DNA of 64,000 nucleotides from Dechloromonas sp. Dech2017 (GCA_009469585.1 SSXW01000006.1:62001-126000), one strand, 5' to 3'; positions 7,769 through 16,615 are shown, counted from the first letter of the stretch. Translations and numbers: made by a program. Notes: generated by a model not told the origin, from the sequence alone.

Positions 7769-9739
7769 CTAGTTCACCTGGTAATCGAGTTTGAGACGGG
7801 TCTGGATCTTGCGCGCCTGGCGGAAGGATTCCTTGAGGATACGCCGATCCAGTTCGTTGAGTTTTTCCGGGTCGATCAGGTTGTCGCCCTGGGTGCCCGG
7901 TTCGCCTTCCAGGTACTGGTGCTGCAGGCGAAGCAACTGGATGAAGTTCATGCCTTCGAGCACGGCATTGATTTCCTCGTTGCGGATCGACAGGCGCTGG
8001 GCAGACAGGCGCAGACGGTGAATCGTGTTGGTGTTGTGCACACCGGTCGCCATGGCATAGATGCGGGCGACATCGACGAAGATGCGCGAGCCGTACTTCT
8101 TGAGGTCGATCTTGCCGGGGTGGCCCGGTTCGAGATCGGTCAGGAAATCGCGGATCTTGCCGAGGGGCGGTTCGCAATCCAGGGCGTTTTTCGCCATGGC
8201 ATGCAGGAACAGCGGATTGGCAGCCGTCTGGGCGAGCAGGTGGCGGCGCATGGCGTCGGCCAGTTCGGTCTTGCCGTAGAGCGGCCGGAAATCGAAAAAG
8301 ATGGTGGCGTTGAGCAAGGCCTCGGGCTGCGGAATGCGGATCCACGTCGAGAACTGATTCTTCCACTCGGCCAGCGTCAGGCACCACTGCGGATTGCTGG
8401 CCATGATGTTGCCCTTGCACAGCGGGAAACCGCAACGGTCGAGGTCCTTGTTCACATCGAGCGCGTAAGCCAGGAAGCGCTGCTTGAGCGCGGCCTCGTC
8501 GGCCCCCTCGGGTGGCTGGAAGACGATGCCGTTGTCCTGGTCAGTGCTGAAGGTCTGTTCGTCGCGCCCTTCCGAACCGAAGGCCAGCCACGACCATTCG
8601 ATGCCGTCGAAATTGTGGTTCTCGAGATTGAGCTGGATGACGCGACGGGTCAGCGCATCGTTCAAGGCCGAGATGAACTGGGTCAACTGCTCGGCGCCAA
8701 CCCCCTGGGCCAGCATGTTGAAGGCCAGCTGGCGGATTTCGGCCGCCGCCTGCTGCAGGGCGGCGACGTCGGCAGCGCCGTCGATCGCCTGGCGAATCTG
8801 GCGCAGGCCGACGCGCTGCAGCGAAAACAGGTCGCGCTCGGAGACGACGCCGGTCAGGCGCCCTTCGGCATCGGTCACCAGCACGTGACGGATGCCGTGG
8901 GTGGCCATGGCGAACATCGCGTCGTAGGCGGTGGCGTGCTCGTCGAGCTTGAAGGGCGTTTTCGACATGGCTTCGCCAATCGGCGTGGCCAGCGGCAGTT
9001 CGGCCAGCACGACACGGTCGAGCAGGTCGCTGCGGGTGAACACGCCGACCGGCCGGCCGTCGGCATCGGCCACGACGAGCGAGCCGATGCCGGCCTGCGA
9101 CATGGTTTCCAGCGCGCTGCGCAAGGGCGTTTCGGGCAGCACGGTGACCGGCGACCGCGAACCGATGCCGGCCAGCGGCGAATTCAGCGTCTGCTGCTCG
9201 CTGGCCTTCTGGGCGAACTGCAACTGCAATTCGCGGCGCGACTGGCTGAGCAGGCTGGCGATGTAGCGCGTGCAGAACAGGTTGAACTCGGGGCTGGACG
9301 ACATCAGGGCGAGGAAATCCTCGGCCGGCAGCTGGTAGCAGAAGGTATCGTCCAGCGCCTGGTAGATGTTGGTCGACGGCCGGCCGGCGGTGACGGCGCC
9401 GATCGGGAAGCACTCGCCGGCCCCCAGGCTGAGGATGGAATACTCGGTGACCGTGACTTCGCCGGCCTGCCGGGCCTGGACCTTGCCCGACTCGATGACG
9501 TAGAAGTAGCTGACGTTGCCGGAATTGGGGCCGAGGATCTCATTGCCAGCCGCGTAGAAACAGATTTTCGCCTTCTCGGCGAAGAACTGCAGGGCGTCCG
9601 GCTGCATCTTGTTGAAGGGCGCGTGATTGCGCAGGAAGGCGATGGTATTGACAGCCATCCGGTCGCGTCCCTCCTGGCGCAAGGTCATTTCCACCTCGCC
9701 GACGACCGGAGCGAGCCCTGATTGTTGTTGAGTTTCCAC
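7769..9739 (-). CDS. cNMP-binding/CBS/DUF294 nucleotidyltransferase-like signalling protein
   Basis: A 656-residue cytoplasmic protein. An N-terminal cyclic-nucleotide-binding-like domain (about 40-150, with FYVIESGKVQARQ) is followed by two CBS repeats (about 175-300; GSLVVADADGRPVGVFTRSD and RHVLVTDAEGRLTGVVSERD). Next comes a DUF294 nucleotidyltransferase-like domain (GSEGRDEQTFSTDQDNGIVF) and its C-terminal helical domain. DUF294 resembles GlnD-type nucleotidyltransferases, but the reaction is not established. It occurs beside acetate/SSS symporter genes in many bacteria. Its C-terminal half resembles the next gene upstream, 9756-10811. Confidence 0.87.
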   Translation of the reverse strand: METQQQSGLAPVVGEVEMTLRQEGRDRMAVNTIAFLRNHAPFNKMQPDALQFFAEKAKICFYAAGNEILGPNSGNVSYFYVIESGKVQARQAGEVTVTEYSILSLGAGECFPIGAVTAGRPSTNIYQALDDTFCYQLPAEDFLALMSSSPEFNLFCTRYIASLLSQSRRELQLQFAQKASEQQTLNSPLAGIGSRSPVTVLPETPLRSALETMSQAGIGSLVVADADGRPVGVFTRSDLLDRVVLAELPLATPIGEAMSKTPFKLDEHATAYDAMFAMATHGIRHVLVTDAEGRLTGVVSERDLFSLQRVGLRQIRQAIDGAADVAALQQAAAEIRQLAFNMLAQGVGAEQLTQFISALNDALTRRVIQLNLENHNFDGIEWSWLAFGSEGRDEQTFSTDQDNGIVFQPPEGADEAALKQRFLAYALDVNKDLDRCGFPLCKGNIMASNPQWCLTLAEWKNQFSTWIRIPQPEALLNATIFFDFRPLYGKTELADAMRRHLLAQTAANPLFLHAMAKNALDCEPPLGKIRDFLTDLEPGHPGKIDLKKYGSRIFVDVARIYAMATGVHNTNTIHRLRLSAQRLSIRNEEINAVLEGMNFIQLLRLQHQYLEGEPGTQGDNLIDPEKLNELDRRILKESFRQARKIQTRLKLDYQVN

Positions 9740-9755
9740 GACAGCCCCTTCGCTT

Positions 9756-10811
9756 TCAAAGTTCGTAGTTTAACTTGAGACGTTGCTGCAGGCGGCGCGC
9801 CTGGCGCAGCGCCTCACGCAGGATGGCCCGGTCGACGTCGTGCAGCGAGGCCGGCTTCAGGCCGTAATCGAGCGCCTCGCCGGCGGCCAGCGAGGCGACC
9901 TGCTGCTGCAGGCGCAAACGCAAAATTTGCGAAAAAGCGGCGTCGACCGCAGCGATCTCGGCCGGGACGAGACCAACCTGCCCTCCCGCCTGGCGCAGGC
10001 GGTCGGCGGTATTGACGGCGCGCGTGCCGGTGCTCAGCGCAAAAATGCGGGCCGCATCGACGAAGATGCGGCTGCCGAATTTCTTGAGGTCGATGGCCTC
10101 GCTGTCGCGCCCGGCCAGTTCGCCGCGGAAGTTGAGCGGCGGCTCGGCCTGCAGGGCATTGGCGGCCATCAGGTGCTGGAAGGACGGCGTCGATTCAGTC
10201 AGCCCGAGCAGCAGGGTGCGCAAGGCGTCGCCCAGTCCGGTCTTGCCGCACAGCGGCTGGAGGTCGAAAAAGATGCTGCCGTTAAGCAGGGCGTTCGGTT
10301 CCGGGCGGCGGACCCAGTCGATGAACTGACTGCGCCACTCGTCGTAGGACAGGCACCAGGCCGGATTGCCGGCCATGATCTGGCCGGTGCACAAGGTGAA
10401 TCCGCAATCGGCCAGGCGCTGGTTGACCTCCTGGGCGAAGGGCTGGAACAGGGCGCGCAAGGCGTCGGCCTCCTGGTCGCTGGTCGCTTCGAAGATCAGC
10501 CCGTTGTCCTGGTCGGTTAGGAAGGTCTGCTCGTGCCGCCCTTCCGAACCGAGCGCCAGCCAGCACCAGCCGACCGGCGGCAGGCGATGGCGGCGGGCCG
10601 TCAGCTCGATGACGCGGATGTTCAGGCGGTCGTTGAACTGCGAAATGAGGCGGGTGGCGGCCAGGCCGTCGAGGCCGCCGGCCGCCGCCGCGTGCAGGAA
10701 CTGGCGCAGGCGAGCGGCCAGGGCCGGCGCCTCGTCCAGGCTTTCCAGCCGGGCCAGTTCGGCACCGAGCTCGAGGTGCTGGCGACAGTGCAGGTCGAAG
10801 GCTTGGCTCAT
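9756..10811 (-). CDS. DUF294 nucleotidyltransferase-like protein, short form
   Basis: A 351-residue protein with the DUF294 nucleotidyltransferase-like core (GSEGRHEQTFLTDQDNGLIF) and DUF294 C-terminal domain (LKKFGSRIFVDAARIFALST), but no CBS or cNMP-binding domain. It lines up with the C-terminal half of 7769-9739, suggesting duplication followed by domain loss or gain. The ATG at 10811 (MSQAFDLHCR) is chosen because the longer frame overlaps the upstream gene. The gap to that gene is 7 bases, so they are probably co-transcribed. Confidence 0.85.
   Translation of the reverse strand: MSQAFDLHCRQHLELGAELARLESLDEAPALAARLRQFLHAAAAGGLDGLAATRLISQFNDRLNIRVIELTARRHRLPPVGWCWLALGSEGRHEQTFLTDQDNGLIFEATSDQEADALRALFQPFAQEVNQRLADCGFTLCTGQIMAGNPAWCLSYDEWRSQFIDWVRRPEPNALLNGSIFFDLQPLCGKTGLGDALRTLLLGLTESTPSFQHLMAANALQAEPPLNFRGELAGRDSEAIDLKKFGSRIFVDAARIFALSTGTRAVNTADRLRQAGGQVGLVPAEIAAVDAAFSQILRLRLQQQVASLAAGEALDYGLKPASLHDVDRAILREALRQARRLQQRLKLNYEL
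9920..9953 (+). repeat. Dispersed A/T-arm + GTCGACCGC motif, copy 2
   Basis: Core GTCGACCGCAGC at 9942-9953, preceded by gcaaaatttgcgaaaaagcg. It is antisense inside the short DUF294 gene, encoding AAVDAAFSQI there. Confidence 0.6.
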
Positions 10812-10818
10812 CGTCGGC

Positions 10819-12990
10819 TCAATACTTGACCCGGGCGAAATAGGTCTTCTCCGCCGCTTCCAGGGCCTGGCGAACGGTGACGATGCCCATTTCCTCGAGC
10901 AGCTTGACCAGCTTGAGGAAGACCTCGCCGGTGGCCAGCGCATCCTCGAGGGCGTTGTGCCGCTTGTCGATGACGATGCCCAGCCGCTCGAGGATGACGT
11001 CGAGCTTGTGCGACTCCTGGTTGGGGTGCACCACCGCCGAGAGCAGCAGGGTGTCGAGCACCGGCTGGTTGAAGCGGATGCCGGTGCGCTCCTCCTTGAG
11101 TTGCAGGAAGCGCATGTCGAAGGCAGCGTTGTGGGCGATCAGCACGGTGTCTTCGCAGAATTCGTGGAAGGCGGGCAGGACGACATCGATGTTCGGCTGG
11201 CCGTGCACCATGTCCTCGGTGATGCCGTGGATCGGAATCGACTCCGGCTTGAGCGGTATTTCCGGGTCGACGATCTGGTTGAAGGTTTCCTGGCGGAGCA
11301 GCCGGTTGTTGACGATGCGGGCGGCGCCGATCTGGATGATCTCGTCGCCTTTGGACGGCTCCAGCCCGGTGGTCTCGGTGTCGAACACGGTGTAGGTGAG
11401 GTCGCAGAGCTTGCGGTCGAGGTCGATCGACTGGTCGTCGAACTTGAAGAGGTCGAAATCGTAGTATTCCGGCCGGCCGGTTCCGCGCACCCTTTCTTCC
11501 TGCTCCATTTCGAGGGCCGGCTTGGCGACCGGCAGCACGAAGCGGAAGTAGGCGCGATGCGCGGCCTTTTCGCGCTGGTACCAGATTTCGCCGCCATGGC
11601 GGTCGATGACGTCGCGCAGGCTGAGCGGCGAACTTTCGTCGCCGATCTGCATCGGCTCGATTTCCCAGTTGTAATAGGTTTCCGACGACATGGCGGCGCC
11701 GGCCCAGATCAGGTCGAGGTAGGCCAGGTTGTCGGCGGCGGTCAGGCGGAAGCGCAACTCGCGCGGCGAATAATGATCCTGCAGTTTGGCGGCAAGGCTG
11801 ACCAGCGCGAATACCAGCGAAAAACTGTCGGCCTTGATCCACAGGGCGTCGTCGATTTCCTCGGTTTTGGTCGGCAGCTTCAGCTTGTTGTCGATGCGCC
11901 GCTGGGCGGCACCGATGATGTCGATGCCGAGCACGTCCTCGAGCGGCCAGCGGGTCTTCATCGAATTGGAAAATTCGCCGACCGTCTGGTCGATGCTCTG
12001 GCTCATCTTGGCCGCCTCGTCGCCGACCACCTTGACGAAGCGTTCGCGCAGCGCCGCCTCCATGTCCGGGTAATCGATCAGGTTGGCCACCGCGGCGCGG
12101 ATGTTGCCGATGGCCGAGCGGCTGCCCTCGGTCAGCGCATGCATGACCTGGTCGCGCCGGGCTTCCTGCTCGATGCTGCGGGTGATGTTCTCGACGGTCA
12201 GGATGTAGCCGCTCATCGCCGCCTCGCCCTTGTCGCCTGCTCCGGTCATGACCGGCACCATCTGGACCCGAAGCAACTGTTCGCCGCGCGTCGTGGTGAT
12301 GAAGTTGGCGATGGCCGACTTGCCGGCCAGCAGGCGCTGGCGGATGACCTCCTGGGCGTGTTCGACCTGGTTCTGCTCGAGGATGGAGAAGATCGAGCGC
12401 CCGAGGCCGATCAAGGCCCCGCCGCTGACCGTCGTCGGCCCCTGGGCCAGCGCCTTGAACTGCAGGCGGGCGCGGTTGTTGTAGAGCAGGATGCGGCCGT
12501 CGAGATTGCAGACGACGACAGCCTGGGCCAGTTCGGACATCAAGGCGGCCAGCCGGTTTTTTTCTTCCTCGACCGAAGCCTTGGCCATGGCGATCTGGGC
12601 ATCGACATCGTCCATCAGCACGTCGCGCTGCTGCGCCAGGTCGTTGGCGGCCTGGGCCAGTTGCTGGACTTCCGGCGGTCCTTCCGGGGTGACCCGGAAG
12701 TTGCGATTGGCGCCGAGCATCAGGCGCAGCGTCTCGGCCATCCGGAGCAGGCCTTCGACGTACTGCTTGAACAGCTTGTGCAGCACGGCGACGCCGATGG
12801 CGAAGCCGAACAGCGTCATCAGCGTGCCGACCGGCAGGCGCGACAGCAGCAGGCGGGTCAGCAGCTCGCGCTCGGCGTCCTTCATGTCCAGCCAGACGAG
12901 CAGCGAGGTGACGACGAAAGGCCCGGTCATCAACAGACCGAGAACGATGACGGCGAGGATCAAGCGATGTTTGGCCTTCATGGCATGCAT
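10819..12990 (-). CDS. Membrane sensor with PAS and degenerate kinase region fused to a DnaQ-type 3'-5' exonuclease
   Basis: A 723-residue fusion. Residues 9-34 and 54-73 are membrane segments, followed by a HAMP/coiled linker and a PAS domain (about 150-270). Residues 285-490 resemble a histidine kinase core but lack the phospho-acceptor His (SRSAIGNIRAAV) and the N-box. A remnant of the G2 end is seen (RHGGEIWYQREK...YFRFVLPV). Residues 532-705 form an intact DEDDh exonuclease: VFDTETTGL (D537, E539), LIAHNAAFDMRFL and KRHNALEDA. Sited in the acetate array between DUF294 and receiver genes. Substrate and signal are unknown. Confidence 0.85.
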   Translation of the reverse strand: MHAMKAKHRLILAVIVLGLLMTGPFVVTSLLVWLDMKDAERELLTRLLLSRLPVGTLMTLFGFAIGVAVLHKLFKQYVEGLLRMAETLRLMLGANRNFRVTPEGPPEVQQLAQAANDLAQQRDVLMDDVDAQIAMAKASVEEEKNRLAALMSELAQAVVVCNLDGRILLYNNRARLQFKALAQGPTTVSGGALIGLGRSIFSILEQNQVEHAQEVIRQRLLAGKSAIANFITTTRGEQLLRVQMVPVMTGAGDKGEAAMSGYILTVENITRSIEQEARRDQVMHALTEGSRSAIGNIRAAVANLIDYPDMEAALRERFVKVVGDEAAKMSQSIDQTVGEFSNSMKTRWPLEDVLGIDIIGAAQRRIDNKLKLPTKTEEIDDALWIKADSFSLVFALVSLAAKLQDHYSPRELRFRLTAADNLAYLDLIWAGAAMSSETYYNWEIEPMQIGDESSPLSLRDVIDRHGGEIWYQREKAAHRAYFRFVLPVAKPALEMEQEERVRGTGRPEYYDFDLFKFDDQSIDLDRKLCDLTYTVFDTETTGLEPSKGDEIIQIGAARIVNNRLLRQETFNQIVDPEIPLKPESIPIHGITEDMVHGQPNIDVVLPAFHEFCEDTVLIAHNAAFDMRFLQLKEERTGIRFNQPVLDTLLLSAVVHPNQESHKLDVILERLGIVIDKRHNALEDALATGEVFLKLVKLLEEMGIVTVRQALEAAEKTYFARVKY

Positions 12991-13007
12991 CCCGAAATTG
13001 ACGATGT

Positions 13008-13042
13008 GGATTTTTGGCCTTTTTTCCGGTCGACCGCCGGCA
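13008..13042 (+). repeat. Dispersed A/T-arm + GTCGACCGC motif, copy 3 (intergenic)
   Basis: gatttttggccttttttccg followed by the core GTCGACCGCCGG at 13030-13041. It lies in the 90-base gap between the receiver gene and the exonuclease-sensor gene. Confidence 0.6.
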
Positions 13043-13080
13043 TTGCCCGGCGGTCAGCCGACAGGCCGGCCAGCCCGGGC

Positions 13081-13452
13081 TCAGGCCACGCCGAGCATGC
13101 TCTTGACCTGGACCACCAGTTCCTTGGTCGAGAACGGCTTGGTGACGTAGGCATCGGCGCCGATGGCCAGGCCCTTGGCCACCTCGGTATCGCGCCCCTT
13201 GGCGGTGAGCATGATGATCAGCAGGCCGGCCCGCTCGGGGTCGGCGCGCAAGGCCTCGCACACCTCGAAACCGGATTTCTTCGGCATCATCACGTCGAGC
13301 AGCACGAGGTCGGGGTTGAAGCTGGCCACCTTGGCCAGCGCCTCCTCGCCATCGCCGGCCACGGCGATCTCGAAGCCTTCCTTTTTCATCAGGAACTCGA
13401 GCGAAATGACGATGTTGGGCTCGTCGTCGACGATCAGAATTTTCTTGCTCAT
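13081..13452 (-). CDS. Receiver-only response regulator (CheY-like)
   Basis: A 123-residue phospho-acceptor domain with no output domain. The acidic pocket is in ILIVDDEPN, the phosphorylation site Asp in LVLLDVMMPKKSG, and the conserved Thr/Lys in MLTAKG and YVTKPFS. It lies 18 bases after the symporter-kinase gene and is its likely phospho-acceptor. In the Vibrio CrbS-CrbR and Pseudomonas MxtR-ErdR systems the partner regulator has a DNA-binding domain. Here it does not, so output must go through another protein. Confidence 0.93.
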   Translation of the reverse strand: MSKKILIVDDEPNIVISLEFLMKKEGFEIAVAGDGEEALAKVASFNPDLVLLDVMMPKKSGFEVCEALRADPERAGLLIIMLTAKGRDTEVAKGLAIGADAYVTKPFSTKELVVQVKSMLGVA

Positions 13453-13470
13453 GACGTTTTGTCTCCCTTG

Positions 13471-16179
13471 TTATTCGTCCGGCACCGGCAAAGGCACCGT
13501 GAAAATGAAATTCGCACCCTCGCCAGGGTGGCTTTCCACCCAGAGCTTACCACCGAAATATTCGATGATTTGCCGGCTGATCGGCAAGCCCAGGCCGGTG
13601 CCCTGCGGTTTGCTGGTCATCGTGTTGCCGCCCTGGCGGAATTTCTCGAATATGACGCTGCACTCCTCGGCCGTCAATCCCGGCCCGTTGTCGGCAACCT
13701 CGACGCGCACCGCCCCGCCCTCCCGGCCAACCCGGACCATGACCCGACCCGACTGGCCGGGAACGAACTTGACGGCATTCGACAGCAGGTTGATCAAGAC
13801 CTGCGTCAGGCGGTCGCGGTCGGCCAGGACGACCAGGCCGTCGTCGCGGATCTCGCTGGCCAGGGCGACGCCTTTCTCGCGGAACAACTGGCCGACCGAA
13901 TCCATCGTCTCCCGGGCCAGTTCGCCGAGGTCGACTTCGCCGGTCGTCCATTCGGCCCGCCCCGATTCGAGCTTGGCCATGTCGAGGATCTGGTTGATCA
14001 GGCGGGTCAGGCGCTCGGCCTCGCCGACGATGATGCCCAGAAAGCGCTTGCGGTCGGCCAGCTCGAGCTTGGGGTCCTCGTGCAGCATTTCCGACAGGGC
14101 GCGGATCGAGGTCAGCGGCGTGCGCAGTTCGTGGGTCACCGTCGAAATGAAATCGTCCTTCATGCGGTCCAGTTCGCGCAGGCGCTCGTTGGCCTCGCGC
14201 AGCTCGGCGGTCGCTTCCTGCAACTCGCGCTGCTTGGCTTCGAGCTCGCGGCTGTAGGCCCGAACCTGGGTCGCCTCGTCGAGAATGCCGAGCACCTCGT
14301 CCAGGCCGAGATCCTCCTCCTGCGTCACCGAGGCGACCATGACCCGGGCGCTGGCCGAGCCGATGGCGCCGGCCAGCTCGGCCTCGGCGAACTGGACGAA
14401 AGCGGCATCGACCTTGAGCGCCCGCCAGTCGTCGACGTCGCGGGCCGCCGCGTAAATGGCCAGTTGCTGCCTGGCCCGCGGCACGCCGAGAAAGCGTTCG
14501 AGCAACTCGACCACCGCGTCGAGCGAGGCCGTACCGCGCCACAGGCGGGCTTCCGTCGTCCCCCCCGCGAAGCGGAAGACATCGACGAAACGCTCGGCCT
14601 GGCTGGCTTCGACAGCGTCGCGGCTCGACCATAGCGAAACGCCGACGTAAGCGCCGATGTTGGCCAGCATGCTCCACCACACGCAGTGCGAAATCTCGTC
14701 CATGCCGCCCAGCCCGAACAGCGCCTGCGCCTTCAGCCAGCCGATGCCGAACAGGCCATGCTCGACGAAACCGTTGCCGATCCAGCCCGAACGGGCGAAG
14801 GACGGCAGCAGCAGGGTGTACAGCCAGACCAGGAAGCCGGCCGACAGCCCGGCCACGGCGCCGGCCCGCGTCCCCTGCTTCCAGTACATGCCGCCGAACA
14901 TGGCGGGGGCGAACTGGGCCACCGCGGCGAAGGAAATCAGCCCGATGCCGACCAGCGCATAGGCCTCGCCGGCCACCCGGAAATAGGCGTAGCCGAGCAT
15001 CAGGATCAGCGCGATGGCGGCCCGGCGGATACCGATCAGCAGGCCGGAAAGGTCATTGCGTTTTTCGACGAAATTTGCCGTCGACCGCAGCAGGATGGGC
15101 ATGACCAGGTCGTTGCAGACCATGGTCGACAAGGCGATGGTTTCGACGATGACCATGCCCGTCGCGGCCGACAGGCCGCCAATGAAAGCCAGGATGGCCA
15201 GCGCTTCGGCCCCGCGCGAAAGCTCCAGGGTAAGGACGAAGGTATCCGGGTTGATGCCGGTCCCGCCCGAACTGAGCAAGCCGCCCAGGGCCAGCGGCAG
15301 CACGAAGACGTTGATCAGCAGCAGGTAAAGCGGAAACAGCCAGACCGCCCGCTTGAGGTGGGACTCGTCCACATTTTCGACGACGATGATCTGGAACTGC
15401 CGCGGCAGGAAAATGATGGCCAGGCCGGAAAGCAGGACCAACGAAGTCCACGTGCCGGCCTTGCCGGAATCGAGCGCGAACAGGCGGCCGAACCCGGCCT
15501 CGTCGGCCCGCTGGAACAAATCGGTCAAGCCGCCGAACATGCCATAGGTGACGAAGGCACCGACTGCTATGAAGGCGATCAGCTTGACCACCGACTCGAA
15601 AGCGACTGCCGCCACCATGCCCTCGTGGCGCTCGGTAGCATCTAGATGGCGGGTGCCGAACAGGATCGAAAAGAGCGCCAGCACGACGGCGATCAGGAAG
15701 GTCGAATCGAGGCCGGCAATCTGCGCGCTGTTGCCCGAATGCGCCATCAACACATCGACGCTGGCCGCCACCGCCTTCAGTTGCAAGGCGATGTAGGGCA
15801 CCACGCCGATCACCGCGATCACCGTCACCATGCCGGCCAGCAACTGGCTCTTGCCGTAGCGCGAGGCAATGAAGTCGGCGATCGAAGTGATGCGCTGCGC
15901 CTTGGCGATGCGGATCATCTTGATGAAGACGCCGACGAAGAGCAGCATCAGCGTCGGCCCGATATAAATGGTCAGGAAGGACAGCCCGCCCGAGGCCGCC
16001 CGCCCGACACTGCCGTAGAAGGTCCACGACGTACAGTAGACCGCCACCGACAGCGCATAGACGTTGGCCGAAATGATCGACCGGCCGGCATCGGCCCGCG
16101 CATCGCCAAAGCGGGCGACGGCAAACAGCAGGGCAAGATAGGCCGTCGCCAGGAAGGCGATCGACGCTCCGGACAGCAT
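13471..16179 (-). CDS. SSS-type symporter-histidine kinase, CrbS/CbrA/MxtR-like
   Basis: A 902-residue inner-membrane sensor kinase. The N-terminal ~490 residues are a Na+/solute symporter-like domain with about 13 transmembrane segments (PutP fold). A linker and coiled coil follow (about 590-650), then HisKA with FISTVTHELRTPLTSIRALS, and HATPase with NLLSNAVKF, VADNGPGLT and GTGLGLPISRQI. This architecture is that of CrbS, which controls acs in Vibrio, and of CbrA/MxtR in Pseudomonas. Proximity to acs supports acetate sensing, but that is inference. Confidence 0.92.
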   Translation of the reverse strand: MLSGASIAFLATAYLALLFAVARFGDARADAGRSIISANVYALSVAVYCTSWTFYGSVGRAASGGLSFLTIYIGPTLMLLFVGVFIKMIRIAKAQRITSIADFIASRYGKSQLLAGMVTVIAVIGVVPYIALQLKAVAASVDVLMAHSGNSAQIAGLDSTFLIAVVLALFSILFGTRHLDATERHEGMVAAVAFESVVKLIAFIAVGAFVTYGMFGGLTDLFQRADEAGFGRLFALDSGKAGTWTSLVLLSGLAIIFLPRQFQIIVVENVDESHLKRAVWLFPLYLLLINVFVLPLALGGLLSSGGTGINPDTFVLTLELSRGAEALAILAFIGGLSAATGMVIVETIALSTMVCNDLVMPILLRSTANFVEKRNDLSGLLIGIRRAAIALILMLGYAYFRVAGEAYALVGIGLISFAAVAQFAPAMFGGMYWKQGTRAGAVAGLSAGFLVWLYTLLLPSFARSGWIGNGFVEHGLFGIGWLKAQALFGLGGMDEISHCVWWSMLANIGAYVGVSLWSSRDAVEASQAERFVDVFRFAGGTTEARLWRGTASLDAVVELLERFLGVPRARQQLAIYAAARDVDDWRALKVDAAFVQFAEAELAGAIGSASARVMVASVTQEEDLGLDEVLGILDEATQVRAYSRELEAKQRELQEATAELREANERLRELDRMKDDFISTVTHELRTPLTSIRALSEMLHEDPKLELADRKRFLGIIVGEAERLTRLINQILDMAKLESGRAEWTTGEVDLGELARETMDSVGQLFREKGVALASEIRDDGLVVLADRDRLTQVLINLLSNAVKFVPGQSGRVMVRVGREGGAVRVEVADNGPGLTAEECSVIFEKFRQGGNTMTSKPQGTGLGLPISRQIIEYFGGKLWVESHPGEGANFIFTVPLPVPDE
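15058..15092 (+). repeat. Dispersed A/T-arm + GTCGACCGC motif, copy 4
   Basis: gcgtttttcgacgaaatttg then cc and the core GTCGACCGCAGC at 15080-15091. It is antisense inside the symporter-kinase gene (encodes LLRSTANFVEKRN), in a different frame from copies 1, 2, 8, 9 and 10. Confidence 0.6.
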
Positions 16180-16180
16180 G

Positions 16181-16375
16181 CTAGCCGCCCCGCCGTTCAG
16201 CGATCCAGGCAGCCAAGCCGATCAGGCCGCCCCACACGCCAAACAGATAAAGATAGGTCACCGGGATGCCGTCGAGCACACCATTGGGCAAACCGAGAAC
16301 GGGATAGGTCAACAGCGGAATGCCGAGCAAGCCCAGCCCGGCCAGTCGCTGGCGGATCTGGCTGGCCCGTCTCAT
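16181..16375 (-). CDS. Small membrane protein upstream of the symporter-kinase
   Basis: A 64-residue protein with two hydrophobic segments (LLGIPLLTYPVLGLPNGVLD and VTYLYLFGVWGGLIGLAAWI). It ends 2 bases before the symporter-kinase start, so it is likely translated with it, much as small subunits accompany SSS transporters. ATG 16375 is preceded by a G-rich stretch (gggggcgtggc). The longer frame from 16405 would begin inside a terminator hairpin and is rejected. Function is not known. Confidence 0.7.
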   Translation of the reverse strand: MRRASQIRQRLAGLGLLGIPLLTYPVLGLPNGVLDGIPVTYLYLFGVWGGLIGLAAWIAERRGG

Positions 16376-16476
16376 GCCACGCCCCCAAATAAAAACGGCC
16401 GACACGCCACGCGTGCCGGCCGTCCGGGAATGCAGCCTGAAACGACCACACGGGAGGCCACCTGATGGGCGACCAT
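16372..16476 (-). CDS. Possible 34-residue leader ORF spanning a terminator
   Basis: ATG at 16476 follows an excellent ribosome binding site (aaggaggagaca). The frame encodes 34 residues (MVAHQVASRVVVSG... ending FLFGGVA). Its TGA overlaps the ATG of the downstream membrane-protein gene in an ATGA arrangement. The terminator hairpin 16395-16423 with its T-run lies wholly within this ORF. It may be a leader peptide whose translation allows read-through into the sensor operon. No homology is claimed. Confidence 0.45.
   Translation of the reverse strand: MVAHQVASRVVVSGCIPGRPARVACRPFLFGGVA
16386..16423 (-). terminator. Rho-independent terminator between acs and the sensor operon
   Basis: On the minus strand, a 13-bp stem with one mismatch (arms 16411-16423 and 16395-16407) and a 3-base loop, followed by TTTTTATTT. 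It would end acs transcription or attenuate transcription into the downstream sensor genes. Confidence 0.8.
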
Positions 16477-16575
16477 TGTCTCCTCCTTGCCCCTTGTTCG
16501 ATAAGGATGACGCGGCAAGAGCGCCATCCCTTTTGACTTGATTCTCCGGACGACCGGGCGGTCATCCGGGAGCGA

Positions 16576-16605
16576 CCGGGTTTCGCCTGCACAGGCAAAA
16601 CCCGG
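16576..16605 (-). other. Strong hairpin just after acs
   Basis: Inverted arms CCGGGTTT.GCCT / AGGC.AAACCCGG with a 4-base loop, 10 bases past the acs stop. There is no T-run, so it is more likely an RNA-stabilising or processing hairpin than an intrinsic terminator. Confidence 0.55.
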
Positions 16606-16615
16606 CAGCACCGCC

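Noticed and set aside
10366-14634. 1422-codon open frame on the + strand
   Set aside because: It is antisense to four real genes and is a GC-bias artefact without recognisable domains.
16524-16545. TTTTGACTTGATTC as an FNR box
   Set aside because: Half-sites are in the wrong spacing and orientation for TTGAT-N4-ATCAA, and no gene start is suitably placed.
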